In this document: in pieces, positions 6,353 through 7,598 of the stretch | How positions within the stretch are numbered: position 1 is the stretch's first letter | Layout of the letters: each line of letters begins with the position of its first letter | Origin: an uncultured Mycoplasmatota bacterium | GTDB taxonomy: Bacteria > Bacillota_I > Bacilli_A > RF39 > UBA660 | Direction: 5' to 3' | Length of the DNA stretch: 7,598 bases | Assembly: GCA_900552975.1 (NCBI GenBank) | Contig: UWSL01000073.1 | Location: 1-7,598 of the forward strand | Translations under genes and position numbers: made by a program | Notes under the pieces: generated by a model | The model's database searches: none | Told to the model about the DNA's origin: nothing | Seen by the model: the letters and a program-made list of their open reading frames with translations, nothing else

Positions 6353-6381
6353 GTATAAATTTATCAAAACTACTGATACTA
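6353..6381 (+). promoter_or_regulatory. Possible forespore sigma (SigF/SigG-like) promoter of the coat-type genes
   Basis: GTATA (6353-6357) matches the GYATA -35 described for Bacillus SigF/SigG, and GATACTA (6375-6381) is one base from the SigG-type CATACTA, with 17 nt between. This is inference from a Bacillus consensus in AT-rich DNA. An overlapping SigA-like TATAAA (6354-6359) with only a weak -35 is the alternative. Confidence 0.3.
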
Positions 6382-6403
6382 AAAATAGAAAGGTTTTGAT
6401 AAA
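6360..6403 (+). repeat. Perfect 11-bp inverted repeat ending at the start codon of the first coat-type gene
   Basis: TTTATCAAAAC (6360-6370) and GTTTTGATAAA (6393-6403) are exact inverse complements with a 22-nt spacer. The spacer carries nearly all of the ribosome binding site AGAAAGG (6387-6393), whose last G is the first base of the right arm; the arm ends directly before ATG 6404. As RNA it would form a hairpin presenting the binding site in its loop; as DNA it is a plausible dimeric repressor operator. No T-run follows, so it is not a terminator. Confidence 0.75.
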
Positions 6404-6601
6404 ATGAAAAAAGTTCCTAATATGATTTCGACTAAAGATTTATCATACTTAGAAGATATGTTTAACTGGCATTTTATTATCTGTAAGAAAGCCCACACTT
6501 ACATGACAATTATCGAAGATGCTACTTTAAGTGATTTTATGAAAGATGTTTATAAAAAGCATAAAAAAATCTGTGAAAAAATTTTAAAAATTTTAGATTA
6601 G
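6404..6601 (+). CDS. Small CotF-family-like helical protein
   Basis: The product is 65 residues, helical and basic at its C-terminus. MISTKDLSYLEDMFNW near the N-terminus, followed by a run with KKAH and a second helix (41-64), resembles the coat F domain (CotF family) found in spore coat and related ferritin-like small proteins. It also aligns by eye with residues 19-71 of the next gene (KDLSYLEDM against RDYLDDILC, then similar helices), suggesting an ancient duplication. It lacks the GWY motif that closes the domain in its neighbour. It has no signal peptide or membrane segment. AGAAAGG (6387-6393) lies 10 nt before ATG and within the inverted repeat described separately. The next gene starts 9 nt downstream. 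A role in the spore coat is inferred from the family only. Confidence 0.72.
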   Translation: MKKVPNMISTKDLSYLEDMFNWHFIICKKAHTYMTIIEDATLSDFMKDVYKKHKKICEKILKILD

Positions 6602-6610
6602 GAGGCAAAT

Positions 6611-6925
6611 ATGGCAAATAAAGTATGTTGTGATGAAACAAGTGTACCCCAAACTATTGAAATGAATGATCGAGATTATCTTGATGATATATTATGTACG
6701 GAAAAAGAAATAACCAAAAACATGTGTCTTGCTCTAACAGAAGCTAGCAACACTGAACTACATGAAAATCTATATGATATCTTTACGACAGTCAACGAGC
6801 TCCAGCAAGAAGCTTTTGAAATAGCTTGGAATAATGGGTGGTACAAATTAGAAGAAGCTGAAAAAGCCAAAATAAATCAAGCCAAAAAAGCTTTACAAAA
6901 AAAATTAGATGAATTATCTAATTGA
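6611..6925 (+). CDS. Spore coat protein CotF-family
   Basis: This 104-residue protein matches the coat F domain well by eye: NDRDYLDDILCTEKEIT (19-35), then NMCLALTEASNTEL (37-50), NLYDIFTTVNELQQEAFE (53-70) and the closing NNGWYKLEEA (74-83). The family forms helical bundles of ferritin-like topology and includes the Bacillus subtilis coat protein CotF. An N-terminal extension carries C6 and C7, and a lysine-rich coiled tail (84-104) follows the domain. GGAGG (6601-6605) overlaps the previous stop codon and sits 5 nt before ATG, so the two genes form one transcription unit, possibly producing partner proteins. The function is inferred from the family; whether this organism makes spores is not shown by the window. 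Confidence 0.82.
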   Translation: MANKVCCDETSVPQTIEMNDRDYLDDILCTEKEITKNMCLALTEASNTELHENLYDIFTTVNELQQEAFEIAWNNGWYKLEEAEKAKINQAKKALQKKLDELSN

Positions 6926-6932
6926 TTAGATT

Positions 6933-6964
6933 AAAGACTTAATTTAAATAAAATTAAGTCTTTT
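6933..6964 (+). terminator. Hairpin terminator after the CotF-type pair
   Basis: A 13-bp perfect stem (6933-6945 with 6951-6963; core AGACTTAATTT / AAATTAAGTCT) and a 5-nt loop are followed by only four T residues (6961-6964). The stem is convincing, the T-run short, so termination may be partial. It begins 7 nt after the stop codon. Confidence 0.65.
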
Positions 6965-7052
6965 AAATTGTTAAATAAATGTCTAATATTTTCCTAAATA
7001 AACCTCAAAATTACTACTTCGTGATAAACTGAATTAGAGTAGAGGGATTTAT

Positions 7053-7553
7053 ATGAATCAAAATAAAAAAGAAAATTTAGCATATGTTATACCAGTTATT
7101 ATATTAATTATAGTTCTATTTTTTATCTTTTTCTTTCGTCTTAGAATTTATAAAATAGTTGGCAGTAGCATGAATCCTACCTTGTATGAAAATGAATTTG
7201 TTCTATCATACAAGACAACTTATAAACGCCAAGATATAATAGCTTTTAATCATAATCAAGCTATTATGATTAAAAGAATAATTGGTCTTCCTAAAGATAA
7301 AATTGATATCAAAGATGATGGAACTGTCTATGTAAATAATATGAAAATAAGTGAACCTTACATTAATGCAAAAAGTTTAGGTAAAGTAGAAATATCATTT
7401 CCCTATATTGTTCCTGAGAATTCCTATTTTGTTATGGGCGATAATCGTGAACATTCTCTAGATAGCCGAACTATTCCCATTGGGTCTATAAATGAAGAAG
7501 ATATAATTGGTAAAGTAAGCCTTTCCCTAATTCCTTTTAAATCTCTGAATTAA
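7053..7553 (+). CDS. Type I signal peptidase
   Basis: This is a membrane-anchored serine/lysine protease that cleaves signal peptides from exported proteins at the outer face of the membrane. The 166-residue product has one N-terminal membrane segment (about 11-29) and the catalytic domain outside. Box B is GSSMNPTL with nucleophile S39; box D is MIKRIIGLPKDKI with general base K74; box E is FVMGDNREHSLDSR (126-139). The Ser/Lys pair marks the bacterial type, not the Ser/His type of ER-like SipW peptidases. The size is typical of Gram-positive Sip proteins. AGAGGGAT (7041-7048) lies 4 nt before ATG. It follows the CotF-type pair after a hairpin; the 88 nt between hairpin and start hold no clear promoter (TGATAAACT at 7022-7030 is the best -10-like stretch). 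No exported substrate is evident among its neighbours. Confidence 0.93.
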   Translation: MNQNKKENLAYVIPVIILIIVLFFIFFFRLRIYKIVGSSMNPTLYENEFVLSYKTTYKRQDIIAFNHNQAIMIKRIIGLPKDKIDIKDDGTVYVNNMKISEPYINAKSLGKVEISFPYIVPENSYFVMGDNREHSLDSRTIPIGSINEEDIIGKVSLSLIPFKSLN

Positions 7554-7586
7554 TTCATATCTTATGTAAATAAATTAATATATTTA

Positions 7587-7595
7587 TGATATAAT
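7587..7595 (+). promoter_or_regulatory. Extended -10 promoter element near the window end
   Basis: TG (7587-7588), one base, then a perfect TATAAT (7590-7595) forms an extended -10 element pointing out of the window. No convincing -35 is seen at 17-18 nt, but extended -10 promoters can lack one. It probably serves the next gene. No terminator hairpin is visible between 7554 and this point. Confidence 0.45.
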
Positions 7596-7598
7596 AAT

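Noticed and set aside
7053..7553. SipW/ER-type signal peptidase linked to coat or biofilm fibres
   Set aside because: The general base is a lysine (K74 in MIKRIIGLP), not histidine, so it is the common bacterial type.
1..7598. CRISPR array, insertion sequence, tRNA or rRNA genes
   Set aside because: No regularly spaced repeats, transposase, terminal inverted repeats with target duplications, or tRNA cloverleaf/CCA patterns were seen.

Overview
This is a strongly AT-rich, gene-dense window. It uses the standard bacterial code: TGA ends several genes and Trp is TGG, so the Mycoplasma code does not apply. Strong AGGAGG-type ribosome binding sites, a Bacilli-type SUF operon (sufC, a sufB/D-type gene, sufS, sufU), CotF-type spore coat genes and a Gram-positive-type signal peptidase I point to a low-GC Firmicute of the Bacilli/Erysipelotrichia side. 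The genus cannot be told from the sequence.

Region 1 (1-2388) is a three-gene plus-strand operon: an SPL-like radical SAM protein with an extra C-terminal cysteine cluster; a small all-alpha protein that looks like two tandem, degenerate MazG-type halves; and a Nudix hydrolase of the long Idi-like type whose start overlaps the preceding gene by 14 nt. A hairpin terminator follows. The set suggests nucleotide or nucleoside-diphosphate chemistry, but the substrate is unknown. It is the best candidate here for an undescribed system.

Region 2 (2394-5553) is the iron-sulfur assembly operon. SufC (ATPase), SufS (cysteine desulfurase) and SufU (Zn-dependent sulfur acceptor) all keep their key residues. 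The scaffold gene is only 229 codons, about half the usual SufD or SufB length, and no sufB follows sufU, where Bacilli normally carry it. A 12-bp terminator closes the operon. Either a second scaffold gene lies elsewhere, or this lineage uses one shortened scaffold with SufC.

Region 3 (5554-6403) holds a convergent five-helix membrane protein of unknown function that shares the bidirectional terminator with sufU, then a 136-nt divergent intergenic region. That region contains a perfect 11-bp inverted repeat ending immediately before the next start codon, and a weak forespore-sigma-like promoter match.

Region 4 (6404-7598) holds two small helical CotF-family proteins in tandem, a hairpin terminator, a type I signal peptidase gene, and an extended -10 element that probably drives a gene beyond the window.
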